From positions 2,356,001-2,420,000 of the forward strand of contig NC_019962.1 in the NCBI RefSeq assembly GCF_000230735.2: 64,000 nucleotides of DNA. The letters run 5' to 3'. Every line of letters starts with the position of its first letter. The first letter of the stretch is position 1. The notes beneath the pieces are model-generated. The model had not been told where the DNA came from. It did not search any database and saw nothing but the letters and a program-made list of their open reading frames with translations. Position numbers and translations under genes: made by a program. This DNA comes from Natrinema pellirubrum DSM 15624 (lineage in GTDB: Archaea; Halobacteriota; Halobacteria; Halobacteriales; Natrialbaceae). Shown in pieces: positions 32,421-41,355 of the stretch.

Positions 32421-33556
32421 CACCGGATACTGACACCGTCACCGCCGCGAACGACCACTCGTCCGGCGCACCGACGATCGTCAAAAACGCCGCCAGCAGC
32501 CACTTCAGCGCGGTCGATCTCGCCGCGGGCGAGGTCGTCGCGGACCTCGGCGAGGGCCGATACCCGCACACGGCGCTGTTTCACCCGGACGAGCCGGTCG
32601 CGTACCTGTTGTACATCGCCAGCGCCCACCTCGAGGTGGTCGATCTCGAGGCGCTCGAGACCGTCCAGCGCGTCGAGCAGCTCGGGACGATGCCCGTCGG
32701 GAGCGCGCTCGGGCCGGCCGGCGACGCGCTGTTCGTCGGGACCGCAGTCGACCTGCCCGCGTCGTCTGATCCGGGCGTCCTCGCGTTCGCGATCGGCGAG
32801 GACGGTCGGCTCGAGCGCGCGGGAACGCGCCCGCTCTCACGGAGTTCCGGGATGCGAATCGGCCCGGACGATCGGCTCTACGTGGGCCAGAAGACGGAAC
32901 ACGAGATCGCCGTCCTCGGTGCCGACTCCGGCCTCGAACTGGCGGCCGAGATCCCGGTCGGGGCGGAGCCACACGACCTGTACGTCCTCGCGGAGGGGCT
33001 GGTGGTCGCCAACCACGCCGGCGGATCGTCGGCCTCGTTCGTCGACGCGGCCGCCGAGCGGGTTCGCTGTACCGCCGAGACGGGGACGAACCCCCACGGG
33101 TTCGCGGTCGCCGACGGCCCCGACTACCGATACGGCCTGTTTCCGGCCCGCGAGGACGACCGCATCGCCGTCGTCGACCTCGAGGCGGTCGCGGCCGGCG
33201 ACGACTCGCCGACCGAACGGCTGCTCGAGGTCGGGACGACGACCGGCTTCGCCGCGACGACGTCGGACGGTCGCTACGCCGTCGTCGACTCCTACGAGGA
33301 GCCGTTCGTGACGATACTGGACCTGACCGACCTCACCGTCGCCGACCGCGTGGAAGTCGGTGGCGAACCGCTCCACGTCGTCTTCGGGCCCGACGGCGAG
33401 GAGTGTTACGTCGGGAACATGGAACGGACCGATCTCGCAGTACTCGACACGCGGCCGCTGGCCGACGACCGCCCGACGGACGTCACCGTCGGCCGCCGAA
33501 TCGACGGACTCGGCGCGAAACCGAGCGGCATCTTCCGCCCGGAGGTGGACCAATGA
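32417..33556 (+). CDS. YVTN/cytochrome d1-like beta-propeller protein 2
   Basis: A 379-residue beta-propeller, tandem paralogue of the preceding gene product: similar length, no signal peptide and matching blades (GRYPHTALFHPDEPVAYLL; PVGSALGPAGDALFVG; GFAATTSDGRYAVVDSY). Its start overlaps the preceding stop and its stop overlaps the radical SAM start, each by four bases, so the operon is translationally coupled. The two may form a heterodimer or act at successive steps of d1-type heme maturation; both ideas are inference. No Cys-rich or redox motif is visible. Confidence 0.76.
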   Translation: MTPDTDTVTAANDHSSGAPTIVKNAASSHFSAVDLAAGEVVADLGEGRYPHTALFHPDEPVAYLLYIASAHLEVVDLEALETVQRVEQLGTMPVGSALGPAGDALFVGTAVDLPASSDPGVLAFAIGEDGRLERAGTRPLSRSSGMRIGPDDRLYVGQKTEHEIAVLGADSGLELAAEIPVGAEPHDLYVLAEGLVVANHAGGSSASFVDAAAERVRCTAETGTNPHGFAVADGPDYRYGLFPAREDDRIAVVDLEAVAAGDDSPTERLLEVGTTTGFAATTSDGRYAVVDSYEEPFVTILDLTDLTVADRVEVGGEPLHVVFGPDGEECYVGNMERTDLAVLDTRPLADDRPTDVTVGRRIDGLGAKPSGIFRPEVDQ

Positions 33557-34773
33557 TCGATCTCACGCGACTCATCAGAGGACTCGACAACCGACCGGAA
33601 CAGATCCGATACGAGAAGCGCCACGCGAGCGACGCGCTCGTTCCGCTGGTCGTCTGGAACACGACCCCCGCCTGTAACCTACAGTGCAAGCACTGCTACT
33701 TCGGGGCCTGCGACGAGCGCGACAGCGAGGAACTGTCGACGGCCGAGGCTAAATCGTTCATCGACTCGCTGGCCGCGGTGAACGTCCCGGTACTCGTGTT
33801 TAGCGGCGGCGAGCCGTTCTTCCGGGACGATATCGCCGAACTGACCCGCTACGCGTCCGAGCAGGGGATTCGGCCGATCGCCTCGAGCAACGGGACCTTC
33901 CTCACCGAGGAGCGCGCACAGGCGGTCGCCGACGCGGGGATGCAGTACGTCGGCGTCTCGCTTGACGGCGTCGGGGCGACCAACGACGAGTTCCGCGGCG
34001 TCGACGGCGCGTTCGAGCGGGCCCGGAACGGGCTTCGCAACGCCCGCGACGCCGGGATGGGGACGGGCATTCGGTGTACGATGACCGAGGGGACTGTCGA
34101 CGACGTCCCCGACGTGATCGACCTCGCCGTCGAGGAGGGGATCGACCGGGTGAACGTCTTTCACCTGATCTACTCCGGGCGCGGCGGTGATATCACCGAC
34201 GCGGACTTATCGTTCGAGCGCACGCGGGAGGTCGTCGACGCCCTCTACGAGCGCACCAAAGCCCTCGCCGACACCCATCCCGACATGCAGATCCTGACCG
34301 CCGGCAACTACGCCGACGCGGTCTATCTCTACCACCGGATTCGGGAGGACATGCCGGCCCACGCCGATCGGGCTCGAAAACTCCTGTTCGACGACGGCCC
34401 CGGTCGAGTGGTCAAGAACGGCGACGCCGGCCCCAAGGTCGTCAACGTCGACCACCGCGGCGACGTCCACCCGAGCATGTTCCTCTCGCAGTACACGCTC
34501 GGGAACGTCCGCGAGCGCCGCCTCGACGAGATCCTCGCCGACAGCGACCTTTGGGACGAACTGGCCGAACCGACCGACCACCTGAAGGGGAAATGCGGCC
34601 GCTGTCCCTGGAAGGAGGTCTGTGGCGGGAACTCCCGAGCCCGCGCCGCGGCGGTCCACGACGACCTCTGGGCCGAGGATCCCCGGTGTTACCTCACCGA
34701 GGCCGAGTACAGCACCGACGAACTGCCGACCGATCACGCGCCACCGGTCGACGCGACCGCAGCGCTCGAGTAG
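33553..34773 (+). CDS. Radical SAM/SPASM protein, NirJ/AhbC/AhbD-like
   Basis: A 406-residue radical SAM enzyme. CNLQCKHC (Cys41, Cys45, Cys48) binds the SAM-coordinating [4Fe-4S] cluster, SGGEPFF is the SAM-binding GGE motif, and the C-terminus has a SPASM-type auxiliary cluster (CGRCPWKEVCGG, then DPRCYL). The last pattern is typical of heme-modifying members: NirJ of heme d1 synthesis and AhbC/AhbD of the siroheme-dependent heme pathway. Position in a d1-like operon makes the NirJ role most likely, but sequence alone does not separate these. Its start overlaps the preceding stop. Confidence 0.86.
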   Translation: MIDLTRLIRGLDNRPEQIRYEKRHASDALVPLVVWNTTPACNLQCKHCYFGACDERDSEELSTAEAKSFIDSLAAVNVPVLVFSGGEPFFRDDIAELTRYASEQGIRPIASSNGTFLTEERAQAVADAGMQYVGVSLDGVGATNDEFRGVDGAFERARNGLRNARDAGMGTGIRCTMTEGTVDDVPDVIDLAVEEGIDRVNVFHLIYSGRGGDITDADLSFERTREVVDALYERTKALADTHPDMQILTAGNYADAVYLYHRIREDMPAHADRARKLLFDDGPGRVVKNGDAGPKVVNVDHRGDVHPSMFLSQYTLGNVRERRLDEILADSDLWDELAEPTDHLKGKCGRCPWKEVCGGNSRARAAAVHDDLWAEDPRCYLTEAEYSTDELPTDHAPPVDATAALE

Positions 34774-34777
34774 GCCC

Positions 34778-36079
34778 ATGCACGCCCCCGATTCAGTGCC
34801 CCCGGATGCGCGGACCGAGCCCGAGCCGTCGCCTGTCGCGGCGGTACCGAAGAGCGTCCGCCGACTCGCGTGTTACCGGATCGACCACGAGAGCCGCTCG
34901 ACCGGGGAACTGGGCGCGGTCGCTCCGGACGATCCCCTCGCTGCCGCCCGGCGGATCGCGGCCCACGACCGCGTCACCGAGGCGGTCGTCCTCTCGACGT
35001 GCAACCGCGTCGAGGCGTATCTCAGCACGCGGACGCCCGCCGACCGGGACGCAGGGCTCGATGCCGCACGCGAGGCACTGGGCGATCCCGACGGCGCGCG
35101 GACCGAGACCGAACTCGCAGTCGCCGAACACCTGTTTCGCGTTGCCTGCGGCCTCGAGAGCGCTGTCATCGGCGAGGCACACGTTCTCGGCCAGCTCCGA
35201 CGGACGTTCGACGCGGCGCTCGAGGCGGACCTCGCCGGCGGCGTGGTGACCCGGGCCGCGGACGCGGCCGTCTCGGTGGGGCGGCGCTGTCGCGACGAGA
35301 CCGACATCGACGAGGGGACGGTCGGCTACGGGAGCGCGACCTGCGAGGCCATCGCCGACGCGGGCGGGGTCCCGGATCGGCTCGTCGTCGTCGGTGCCGG
35401 CGAGATGGCGACCGAAGTGGCCAGCGCCGCCGGCCACCGCTGGGACTGCCGCGTCGACGCCGTCAACCGCTCGGCCGCGCCCCAACTCCCGACCGAGGAT
35501 GGTCGGTACTGGCCGCTCGAGGCCCTCGAAGCCGCGCTCGCCGACGCCGACGCGATCGTAACGGCGACGGGCGCACCGAACCCGGTGGTAACGCTCGAGA
35601 CGATACAGGGGGAGGGGGTCGACCCCGGGACGCCGGTCGTGGATCTGGCGACCCCGCCGGACGTCGCCAAACCCGTCCGCCGATCGGCCGTGCAGGTCGT
35701 GGCCCTCGACGCGATCCAGCGTCGGATCGAGGCCGCCGTCGCGGGTCGGCGGGCGGCGGTGCCGGCGGTCGAGGACGCGATCACTGACGCGGTCGCGGCC
35801 TTCGTCGATCGGGAACGCGAGAACCGTGCCGAAGACACGCTTCGCGAACTCCACCGGACGGCGGCCGCGGTCCGCGAGAGCGAACTCGAGCGGGCCCGTG
35901 ACCGGCTCGCGAGCGGGGCCGACGCCGAGGCGGTCCTCGAGGACTTCGCGAGCGCACTGACCGGATCGTTGCTTGGTACGCCGACCGAGCGCCTCCGGGC
36001 GGCCGCCCGGGACGGCGACGACGCGGTTATCGAGGCCACCCATCAGCTGTTCGACCTCGACTGCGAGGGGTCGGAGTGA
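34778..36079 (+). CDS. hemA: Glutamyl-tRNA reductase
   Basis: A 433-residue HemA, reducing glutamyl-tRNA with NADPH to glutamate-1-semialdehyde, the first step of tetrapyrrole synthesis. The catalytic Cys lies in STCNRVEAY (about residue 70); GLESAVIGEAHVLGQLR and the NADPH-binding VVVGAGEMATEVA follow, with a C-terminal dimerisation helix region. An N-terminal extension of about 25 residues precedes the domain. It comes four bases after the radical SAM gene, so it appears dedicated to this operon. Whether it is the only hemA in the genome or an extra copy boosting heme d1 supply cannot be seen here. Confidence 0.9.
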   Translation: MHAPDSVPPDARTEPEPSPVAAVPKSVRRLACYRIDHESRSTGELGAVAPDDPLAAARRIAAHDRVTEAVVLSTCNRVEAYLSTRTPADRDAGLDAAREALGDPDGARTETELAVAEHLFRVACGLESAVIGEAHVLGQLRRTFDAALEADLAGGVVTRAADAAVSVGRRCRDETDIDEGTVGYGSATCEAIADAGGVPDRLVVVGAGEMATEVASAAGHRWDCRVDAVNRSAAPQLPTEDGRYWPLEALEAALADADAIVTATGAPNPVVTLETIQGEGVDPGTPVVDLATPPDVAKPVRRSAVQVVALDAIQRRIEAAVAGRRAAVPAVEDAITDAVAAFVDRERENRAEDTLRELHRTAAAVRESELERARDRLASGADAEAVLEDFASALTGSLLGTPTERLRAAARDGDDAVIEATHQLFDLDCEGSE

Positions 36080-36222
36080 CTGCGGTCGCTGGTGCCCGCG
36101 CTAGCGTCGGTTCGCGGCCGCCGGTTACCGCGGGCGGTCGTCGGAACGGCTACCGTGTACTTTCACCCTCACTTGAAAACCCCTCATTAGCGGGATTCTG
36201 GCGGTAGCGTCCCCAACGCGTG

Positions 36223-36236
36223 GGAACAGCCGTTCC
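36223..36236. promoter_or_regulatory. GGAAC-N4-GTTCC operator-like palindrome before the reductase operon
   Basis: Perfect inverted repeat GGAAC-AGCC-GTTCC, followed by a TATA-like GGGTTAAAG (36237-36245) and an ATG at 36308. It resembles the GAAC-N4-GTTC-type site I recall for the anaerobic regulator NarO in Haloferax. Confidence 0.55.
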
Positions 36237-36307
36237 GGGTTAAAGAATCGAGTAGCAACGTCGGCGTGTATGCTATCGAAACGCTCCGCCACACGAGGTG
36301 GTCGACG

Positions 36308-39300
36308 ATGAGTCTCTCGCGTCGCGATTTCCTGGCGGCTGCCGGGACGGGGACGGTCGGTGCCCTGCTCGGCTCCGCGTGGGGAGCGACCCAATCCGTC
36401 GACTCCATCACACAGGTCGACAACCCGCTCAAGGCCTACCCCAACCGTGACTGGGAGGAGGTCTACCACGACATCTACGAGTACGATTCGGTCGATTGGA
36501 CCGTCTGCCACCCCAACTGTACGCAGTCGTGTGCCCTGAACTTCTACATGAAAAACGGGGTCCCGATCAGGGCCGAACAGATCTATCACGAGGAGGAGGG
36601 CAGCCCCGGTCCGGGCGGCCCCGGCGGCTACGAGGAGGCGGGGGTCACCCGCCACTGGAACCCGCGTGGCTGCATGAAGGGGCTGACGCTCCACCGCCGG
36701 ACGTTCGAGCCCAGCCGGATCAAGTACCCCATGGTCCGCAAGGGGTGGAGTCCCGACGACCCCAACCCCGAGGGCCGCGGCGAGGACGAGTTCGAGCGCG
36801 TCTCCTGGGACGAAGCGATCGACCTGATCGCCGAGAAGATGGCGAGCCTCGAGGACGAAAAGCGCTTCCACATTTTCAACGCGATCAAATCGGACGGACT
36901 GATCACCCGCCACGGGGCCGGCCGACGGCTGGCCTCGATCTTCGGCGGCTGCGAGTGGACGGAGTACGACTGGTACGCCGATCTGCCGCCGGGTCACGTC
37001 ATCACGACGGGCTATCAGACCAGCGACGCCGACGCGTCGGCCTGGCGGGCCGCCGACTACACGATCATGCAGGGGAAGACCTGATCCACAACAAGCTCGC
37101 GGACAATCACTTCCTCCAGGAGACCCGCGAGCGCGGCGGCAAGATGGTCGGCGTCTACCCCGACTACTCGCCGACGGTCCAGAAGTGCGACCGCTGGCTC
37201 CCCGTCCGTCCGGGTAGCGACCCCGCCTTTGCCCTGGGCGTGGCCCACGTCATCATCGACGAGGAACGCTACGACGAGGAGTTCATGCGGAAGTTCACGA
37301 CCCTGCCGCTGTTGATCCGGCAGGACGACGGGAAGTACCTCCGCGCCCACGAGGTCTTCCCCGATCACGAACCGCCCGCCGAGGACAGCGAGCAGCGCCA
37401 CGAGGAAAACGACTGGGGCGACTTCGTCGCCCTCGACGAGAACGGCGATCCCGTCCCCGTCACCCGCGAGGAAGTCGGCGAGGAGACGCCCGCGACCCCG
37501 CAGCTCGAGGTCGACACCGAACTCGAGCTGGCAAACGGCGAGTCGGTCGGCGTCCACACCGACTTCGTCCGCCAGAAGTCGAACATCCTCGAGAACTACG
37601 ATCCGGAGACGGTCGAGGAGATCACGACGATCCCGGCTGACGGGCTCCGGAAGACGGCCCGCGAGTTCGCCGACGCCGAGAAGGCCCAGTGGTTCACCGG
37701 CGAGGGGATCAACCACTGGTTCCACTCCAACGACTCGCTCCAGCGGACGATCTTTTTCATCCAGTCGATGCTGGGCAACATCGGCGAGCGCGGGGCCGGC
37801 TACTACAACTACTCCGGCCAGTACAAGATCGAACTGCTGGACGGCTACCCCTCCTACGTCAACCCCGACGGCAACGCCGCCCACGGGATGTATCCCGGCT
37901 ACGCGTTCGCGTTCTTCGGTGGCGAGCAACTCGACGCCCACGAGATCCGCGGGGACTTCGACCGCGAACTCGACCTGGTTCCACAGGGCGACGCCGAGGA
38001 GCCGGTGATGCCGACCAACGCCGAGTCGTACACGATGTCGAAGCCGACGGTCCTGTGGACGATGAACTGCAACCTCCTGAACCAGACCAAACATCAGGAG
38101 CACGTCATCGAGAACTTCGTCAAACATCCGGACACGAGCAACGAGCTCTCGATCGTCTCGGACATGCACATGACCTACTCCGCGCGCCACGCGGACATCG
38201 TCCTCCCGGTCCCCTCCTGGCTCGAGTGCGATTACCCGGACATCACCGTCGGGCCGGAGAACCCGTTCATCCACATGGACCACGGGGTCATGGATCCGCT
38301 GTACGACACGAAGCAGGACGGCGAGGCCGTCGCGATGGTTGCCGAGAAACTTGACGAGAAGATCCCGCCGGAGGAGCGCAACGTCGACTCCTATCGGGCC
38401 TACTTCGACAAGTTCCTCGACGACGACAAGGACGTCCGCGACTACATCCAGGAGACGCTGGACGCGGGGATGACGACCCGCGACATCGACGTCGAGGACA
38501 TCGAGGACGGTCCCGAACGCCTCCAGCTGAAGACGTATCCGCGGATCCCCTTCTACTCCCAGATCAACGAGGACCGGCCGTTCTACACCAAGACCGGCCG
38601 GATGGAGTTCCACAAGGAGGAAGACCGGTTCCTCGAGCTGGGACGGGCCGACCTCGACCACATCGAGAGCCCCGAGGGGACGCCCTACGGGGTGAACAAG
38701 AAGTGGGACGAGGCAAAAGACGAGGAGAACCCGCTGTATCACGACGAGGAGTACCAGTTCTACTACAACACGCCTCACCCGAAGTACCGGACCCACTCCT
38801 CGTGGGGGATGACCGACTGGAACCTGATCTGGTCCTCGCGTGACTTCGGCTCGACCAACGCCGATCCCGAGGGGACCGAGCGGCTGGTCGACGACTTCTC
38901 GTTCCCGCAGGGCGAGGGCGAGACCGAGGAAACCCCGCCGCTTGGCGAGGCGTTCGTCGAGATGCACCCCGAGGACGCCGCGGACATCGACGTCGAGAAC
39001 GGCGACTACGTCCGGATCACCGGCAAGCGCGGCGACCTCGTCGTGCGCGTGATGGTCAGCGAGCGCCAGCGCCCCCGCTCGGCCGGCGACATGGGCCAGC
39101 TGACGATCTGGCACGGCTGGTGGCCCCAGCACTTCCCCGACGACGAGGAGCAAGGCGACGGCGTCAAGGGATACAACGTCACGACGAACATCTGGCTCGA
39201 CCCGGCCCAGGAGACCGACGACCTCGTCCACAAGTCCGTCTTCGGCGATCCGAACATCTCCGAACACGTCGAGGACGACATCGTCTGGCAGGGGGCCGAA

Positions 39301-39468
39301 CTCGAGCACGGCTACGAGGAGACCGTCTGGGCACCGACGGGAACGAACCGCGACGACCTCGTGGAAGTCGAGAAATACGAGGAGGCGGACTGGTGGCCCG
39401 GCGACGCACGGAAGGACGAACTGTTCCAGGACTACGTGAGCGGATCGCTGCAGGGAGGTGACAGCTGA
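36308..39468 (+). pseudogene. Type II DMSO-reductase-family molybdoenzyme catalytic subunit, frameshifted
   Basis: An exported molybdopterin oxidoreductase of about 1050 residues if repaired. The ATG at 36308 follows a GAGGTGG ribosome-binding-like sequence and begins with a Tat signal (SRRDFLAAAG). C-x3-C-x3-C (CHPNCTQSC) and RGCMKG supply the [4Fe-4S] ligands, with Cys where NarG has His. YADLPPG contains the Asp equivalent to the NarG molybdenum ligand. The frame stops at 37082-37084 but homology continues in the next frame to 39468: GGG AAG ACC TGA would restore GK-NLIHNKLADNHF if one A were added near 37078. Nitrate, selenate, chlorate or a related substrate is possible. One-base overlap couples it to the Fe-S subunit. 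Confidence 0.85.
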
Positions 39469-40649
39469 TGCCGGAGACCTACAACCCACAACTCGGCCGC
39501 GAGCACAGCTACCCCTACGAACACCGCGAAGAGGAACGCGACTGGCACTGGGGGATGATCATCAACATCAACCGGTGTATCAACTGCAACACCTGCTCCT
39601 TTGCCTGCAAGTCCACCTGGACGAGCGGCGAGGGCGAGGAGTACATGTGGTGGATGAACGTCGAGACCGAGCCCTACGGCGGCTACCCGATGGGCTGGGA
39701 CATGCGCCTGCTCGACGATCTCGGCGAGAACGAGACCATCTTCGAGGCCGCCGAGGACGGCGAGACGGCCAAGGGCTACATCGCCCAGAAGGAAGAATGG
39801 GAGTACCCCGCGCTGGGCGACGACCAGGTCCACGGCGAGTACCCCACCGGCGACGTCGTCGAGAGCGACCTCGAGGAAGAGGAGTACCACGACATGTGGC
39901 AGTTCTACCTGCCGCGGCTCTGTAACCACTGCAAGAACCCCGCCTGTCTGGCCGCGTGTCCGCGCAAGGCGATCTACAAGCGCGAGGAGGACGGCATCGT
40001 CCTGCTCGACCAGGAGCGGTGTCGGGGCTACCGCAAGTGCGTGAAGTCCTGTCCGTACCACAAGCCGATGTACAACCCCGAGACGGGGGTCTCGGAGAAG
40101 CCGGTCGGCTGCTTCCCCCGCATCGAGGAGGGCAACGTCCCCCGCTGTGTCTCCTCGTGTATCGGGAAGACGCGCCTGCACGGCAACATAAATCGTGGTC
40201 CCGACGCCGGCCACCCAGGCGGAAACACGTCGGCGGCGGCCGGCCGGAGCCCGGTCAACTACCTCGCGAAGAGCGACGAGAAGATCGCGCTCCCGCTGTA
40301 CCCGCAGTTCGGGACCCGGCCGCAGGTGTTCTACATGCCGCCCTACCACGTGCCGCCGGAGTTCCTCACCCAGATGTTCACGCCCAACACCGAGGACAAG
40401 CAAAACGAGTGGCCCGGCAGCACCTTCGAAGAGTCGGTCAAGATCGTTCAGGATCGGGTCCGCAACCCGAGCCACCACACCCTCGGCATCCTCCAACTGT
40501 TCGGCGCGACCACCCGCCTCATCGAGACCTACACCGTCAAAGAACACCGCGTGAAGGGGTGGGACCGCAAGGGGAACAAGGTCGTCGACATCCCCTTCGA
40601 GGAGGAGATGGAGGTCCGTGAGGGCGAGATGTGGACCAATCAGCCTTAG
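39468..40649 (+). CDS. Four-cluster Fe-S electron-transfer subunit (NarH/DmsB type)
   Basis: A 393-residue Fe-S protein of type II DMSO-family reductases. Four Cys groups are visible: CINCNTCSFACK, CNHCKNPACLAACP, CRGYRKCVKSCP and CFPRIEEGNVPRCVSSCIGK. In the third group an aromatic Tyr replaces one Cys, as Trp does in NarH, which implies one [3Fe-4S] and three [4Fe-4S] clusters. It has no signal peptide and would be exported with the Tat-bearing catalytic partner. Its ATG overlaps the stop of the catalytic gene by one base. It would carry electrons from the heme b subunit to the molybdenum centre. Confidence 0.93.
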   Translation: MPETYNPQLGREHSYPYEHREEERDWHWGMIININRCINCNTCSFACKSTWTSGEGEEYMWWMNVETEPYGGYPMGWDMRLLDDLGENETIFEAAEDGETAKGYIAQKEEWEYPALGDDQVHGEYPTGDVVESDLEEEEYHDMWQFYLPRLCNHCKNPACLAACPRKAIYKREEDGIVLLDQERCRGYRKCVKSCPYHKPMYNPETGVSEKPVGCFPRIEEGNVPRCVSSCIGKTRLHGNINRGPDAGHPGGNTSAAAGRSPVNYLAKSDEKIALPLYPQFGTRPQVFYMPPYHVPPEFLTQMFTPNTEDKQNEWPGSTFEESVKIVQDRVRNPSHHTLGILQLFGATTRLIETYTVKEHRVKGWDRKGNKVVDIPFEEEMEVREGEMWTNQP

Positions 40650-40653
40650 ACCA

Positions 40654-41355
40654 ATGACACCGAACGACATACCCGATTCCGAGTACCACGCCGCGCGGGC
40701 CACCCTCTACTGTGGCGCTGCCGCGGCGTTTACCTATCCGAGCGAGGAGACAGTCAGCGAACTACTCGATCCCGCGGCCCGCGAGGGGATCGAACGCGCC
40801 GCCGAGACCGTCGGCGTCACCGAGGAGGCGACCGCACTGCTCGAGGCACTCGAGGAAACGGGCCTCGAGGACCTGCAGGTGGCCTACAACAACCTGTTCG
40901 GCCTGCCAAGCGACGACGGCACCTACGCGGTGATCCCCTACGAGGCCCACTACACGACCCGCGACGAGATCAGCAGCGAGCAGCGCCGGATCGCGACCGT
41001 CGTCGGGCTGCTAGAGGAGTTCGGCCTCGAACCCAGCGACGACTTCGCCGAGCGACAGGACCACGTCGCCGCCGAACTCGAGTTGGCGCAGGTCCTGGCC
41101 GGCCAGCGAGCGGTGGCGCTCGAGTCGGACGAGCCGGTCGCGGCCGAGCGGGTCGCGAAGGCCGAGGCGACGGTGCTTGCCGATCACCTCGTCGAGTTCG
41201 TCCCGGCGCTGGCACATGACCTGCGGCAGGCGACCGACGAGGACGCCTACGTCGCCGCGGCGAACCTCGTCGAGGAGCTGGTGACCTACGACAACGGGCA
41301 ACATCCCGAGCCGACCGTCTCGGCGGAGGCGGCGAGCGGAGGTGAGGCTCCGTGA
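40654..41355 (+). CDS. TorD/NarJ-like molybdoenzyme assembly chaperone
   Basis: A 233-residue mostly helical acidic protein with the features of the TorD/DmsD/NarJ family: ARATLYCGAAAAFTYPSEE at the start, then LQVAYNNLFGLPSDDG and PYEAHYTT, where family members have the YxxLF and PYxSxY segments. Such chaperones bind the Tat signal of the catalytic subunit and help cofactor insertion before export. The ATG at 40654 lies four bases after the Fe-S gene stop; an in-frame start at 40618 would overlap it. The stop overlaps the next start. Confidence 0.85.
   Translation: MTPNDIPDSEYHAARATLYCGAAAAFTYPSEETVSELLDPAAREGIERAAETVGVTEEATALLEALEETGLEDLQVAYNNLFGLPSDDGTYAVIPYEAHYTTRDEISSEQRRIATVVGLLEEFGLEPSDDFAERQDHVAAELELAQVLAGQRAVALESDEPVAAERVAKAEATVLADHLVEFVPALAHDLRQATDEDAYVAAANLVEELVTYDNGQHPEPTVSAEAASGGEAP

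Noticed and set aside
37057-39489. Minus-strand frame of about 810 codons opposite the catalytic subunit
   Set aside because: Shadow of the molybdoenzyme gene; Val/Leu/Arg/Asp-rich with no motif, while the plus strand shows clear family motifs.
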